51,393 nucleotides of DNA from Dinochytrium kinnereticum. Its lineage: Eukaryota; Chytridiomycota; Chytridiomycetes; Chytridiales; Chytridiaceae. Location: contig JADGJT010000122.1 in the NCBI GenBank assembly GCA_027604005.1, positions 838 to 52,230 on the forward strand, given 5' to 3'. Position 1 is the stretch's first letter; each line of letters starts with the position of its first letter. Below the pieces are notes generated by a model. The model was not told the origin of the DNA, did not search any database, and saw only the letters and a program-made list of their open reading frames with translations. The position numbers and the translations under genes were made by a program. This document shows positions 49,152 to 51,393 of the stretch, piece by piece.

Positions 49152-50503
49152 TTTTTCTTGAAATTGTCCCTCTTTTTTTTTTTTTTTTTTTTGTTGTAAA
49201 GATAATTGTAGTGCTGTATCTTGACATGATGCTTTCTCGATGCGAACGTCAAGCAATGCTCTGACCGCAAAGGAGGTAATAACATCAACACACGTCTTAG
49301 ACGGATCAGGACAAATCGGTGAAATCAAATCGGTGATAATAATTGACATAATGAGCATTTATTCATCTAAACGCATGAGCAAGAGATGGTACAGCGTCCT
49401 CTAATAAATCCAACCAAATAACATGATGATAATCATAACCAAAGTCATCACAGAATGTAAAAGTACTGTAAACAGGACCAAACTAGTCAAGCAAGAAAAG
49501 ATAAAATAAAATTGCACAACATTTTCTGAATCCCAAACAAAAAAAAAAAAAGGAACCATCGAATTCAATAGAACAACCAAGCACCTCCCTCAACTTCACC
49601 TGCGCACGCCGTGTAGAGCTGCATCCTTTTTGGAGAACAAGGGAGAGAAGAAAGGTTCGTAGATGCGTGACTTGAGCTGACGCATGATAAAGGCCTCTTC
49701 TGGGTTTTACAATGACTTTAATATCTTCTGCTTGGTTCATGTGTTGTTGGGGTTGATGGGGTCCCTTCTTAAATTCTGCTTGTTGGGTTGGGATCTGCAG
49801 TTGATGTATGGGGTTTCACATTCTTTTTTTTTTTAACCTTATCGGCATGCGCTCTATTTGCTTTTTTTTTTTTTGCCACGGGGTTGGCTGGGGGAGGTCG
49901 AGGACTTGGTTCTCCTGTTTTGTTCTAAGGACCACTTTTCTGTTATTTCCACATGGGCTTTGAAACTATCACCTTGTAAGGTGTACCGGTACAGTGCAAC
50001 TTCATGAACGAATCACTGACACGTGTTCCCTTACTACAGGCAAAAAAAAAAAACAACAACAGTCCACGTAGATAAATAGCTGAGAGAAAGAGAAAGATAA
50101 AGTGACCGGTTAAACCCCTCAACACATATTCCACCTTACCTCTCTGAGCTGTTCAGATTAAGGTATTTCTTTTTTCTTCCCCTCTCCTGACACAAAAAGT
50201 CCTTTTACTTTTGAAACGAAACCATGACAAAGAAGAAAAAGTCCACTTTGGATTGGGGTAGTAAAAGAAATCAGACTTTTTCGGCCCCCCCCGCCCCCCT
50301 TTTTTTTTTTGGTTTGCATGAAATCGCGACCTAAGAATGGAGAGTCTAACCCTTCACTTTAACCCATAAAAAGGCCGTTCACCAGTGGCCTTTTTTTTCT
50401 CTTTTCGTCGTTCCCCCATTCACAACAAGTAGCATTTAAAGAGGACGGAGGGTACTCGCTCCCGCCTTCTCGCTGTTATCGAACCTCGCCAAGCAGTTAG
50501 TTC
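49152..50503. other. Intergenic, with an unassigned small open frame
   Basis: About 1.35 kb with several poly-T/A runs. On the minus strand near 49610-49695 one frame reads MRQLKSRIYEPFFSPLFSKK and ends HGVRR before a stop. It looks protein-like but I cannot connect it to other exons or name a family. A TATA-like ATAAAAAG lies near 50367, about 140 bp before the next start codon. Confidence 0.4.
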
Positions 50504-51208
50504 ATGACTCTCAGTGACTGGGGAACCGCCGCAATGGCCGAAGCACCCTACGACCCCTCCGTCCCCCTCGAAGACCCATCAGCTTACTACACCCTCCCCC
50601 CTCCCACCGCTCCACCCCCGACCACCGCAGGGCCAGACGAACCCATGCAGACTGGTGGAGAGACCATGCAACAGGAGAATTATGGTGCGTACAATGGGGA
50701 GGAGGGAGGAGCTGGGGGTGGGGAGATGACGTATGAGGAGTATTATCGACAGTGGTATCAGAGTCAGATGGCCTCTGGGAGTTTTGTGGGGTATGCGGGG
50801 AGAGGACATTATGATGAGAATGGGGTGTATGTGCCGACGGAGGAGGAGGCGCAGCAGGCTCATGTTTTGTCGCAGCAGGCTTGGGCGATGTATTTGGAGG
50901 CCTGTAAGTTGTTGTCTTTGTTGTTTGTTGTTGCATTTTTTTTTTTTTCATTTTCTTTTTGTCATGTTTATTGCTTGTTTTTCTGTGTGTGAGAGTCTTA
51001 TTTTTGTCTGAAACAGCCAAAGCCCACATCAAAAACCCTTTTGCGGAGGCCGGTAAGGTGAAGGAGGATGAGAAGAGCAATAAGAAGACTGGACCCACGA
51101 AGAAGAGGGTGATTGTGGATCCCAAGAATCTGCTTAAGAAGCGGACATCCATGGGCGGGTCAAATGGATCGAATGATCAGCTTATCTCGTTGAAGATCTC
51201 GAAAAATG
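50504..51208 (+). CDS. Unknown Gly/Glu/Tyr-rich protein, partial at right edge
   Basis: I do not recognise this protein. Two exons are visible. Exon 1 starts at the ATG at 50504 (a second ATG, MAEAPYDPS, is ten codons in) and runs to about 50903. Exon 2 starts near 51018 and ends at a GTGAGT donor near 51209. The protein is rich in Pro and Thr early (TLPPPTAPPPTT), then Gly, Glu and Tyr (MTYEEYYRQWYQSQM, HYDENGVYVPTEEEA). A basic part follows (KKTGPTKKRVIVDPKNLLKK). It looks disordered and might bind nucleic acid, but that is a guess. The gene continues beyond the window or into the low-complexity sequence after 51209. Confidence 0.55.
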
Positions 51209-51393
51209 GGGTGAGTGTTGAGAATGGAGGTGGGGAGGTTGGGGGTTTTGGGGGGATGTTTAGTTTTTTTTTTTTTGGTTGTTTTTTTTTTAGTTCGGTA
51301 TAGCGTGGTGGGGGGACAGAGGGTTTTTGTGCGTGGTGTTGGATGTGGTGGGGGAATCATGGAAACAATGGGGGTGGTGGTGGCGGTGGGGGG
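51209..51393. repeat. G/T-rich low-complexity right edge
   Basis: Runs of T and repeated GGTGGTGG-type triplets fill the right edge. This is probably an intron plus low-complexity sequence; no exon is supported. Confidence 0.6.

Overview
This window looks like nuclear DNA of a zoosporic (flagellated) fungus, most likely a chytrid-like lineage. The evidence is the mix of genes. There are fungal-type genes: a MCH1-like transporter, a PSD2-type phosphatidylserine decarboxylase, a PTM1-like seven-helix protein, and a homeobox factor with a fungal-style C-terminal region. Beside them sit genes usually tied to flagellated or animal-like cells: a single-domain CatSper-like cation channel, an R7-type RGS protein (DEP-DHEX-GGL-RGS) and an augmin HAUS8/QWRF-like subunit. 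Genes are closely packed and rich in very short GT-AG introns, many of 35-60 nt and one of 26 nt. There are also two GC-AG introns and two microexons, of 7 and 10 nt. For the genes where I summed all exons, the splice models give a length divisible by three.

Layout. Positions 1-145 are low-complexity A/C runs. On the minus strand follow the HAUS8-like protein (162-3001), a hormone-sensitive-lipase-like hydrolase (3250-6170) and UDP-GlcNAc pyrophosphorylase (6611-8224). A 1.7-kb upstream region precedes a homeobox gene (9917-12480, +). Next are an NDR/LATS-type kinase with an odd duplicated CRIB-like N-terminus (13125-15614, -), the UVRAG/Vps38 PI3-kinase subunit (16022-18848, +) and the spindle checkpoint protein Mad1 (18891-21629, -). 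Mad1 is divergent, at 43 bp, from a MCH1-like transporter (21673-23207, +). A small SANT-domain protein (23236-24078, -) and a C2/EF-hand phosphatidylserine decarboxylase (24217-27580, -) follow.

A decayed copia-type retrotransposon lies at about 27770-28410. It also carries a 27-nt inverted copy of part of the neighbouring C2 exon. Then come a PTM1/GPR107-like membrane protein (28570-30538, +), the R7-type RGS (30816-33351, +) and, convergent to it, the CatSper-like channel (33901-35530, -). A 2-kb gene-poor stretch has a 32-nt tandem duplication and a decayed transposase fragment. It is followed by a cytochrome P450 (37509-39326, +), COG7 (39395-43029, +), a membrane-anchored adhesin-like protein (43152-44636, -) divergent at 44 bp from serine racemase (44681-46067, +), a DNAJC28-like protein (46214-47469, -), the histone chaperone ASF1 (47815-48536, +), RNA polymerase subunit RPB12 (48750-49151, -) and a partial unknown gene at the right edge (50504-, +).

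The genes do not form one pathway. Several serve endomembrane and lipid traffic (UVRAG, COG7, PSD, PTM1-like, lipase), and several serve mitosis and chromatin (HAUS8-like, Mad1, ASF1). The adjacent RGS and channel genes would both suit zoospore signalling. The most unusual candidates are the CRIB-like/NDR kinase fusion, the R7-like RGS and CatSper-like channel in a fungal setting, and the two microexons that family conservation and reading frame require.
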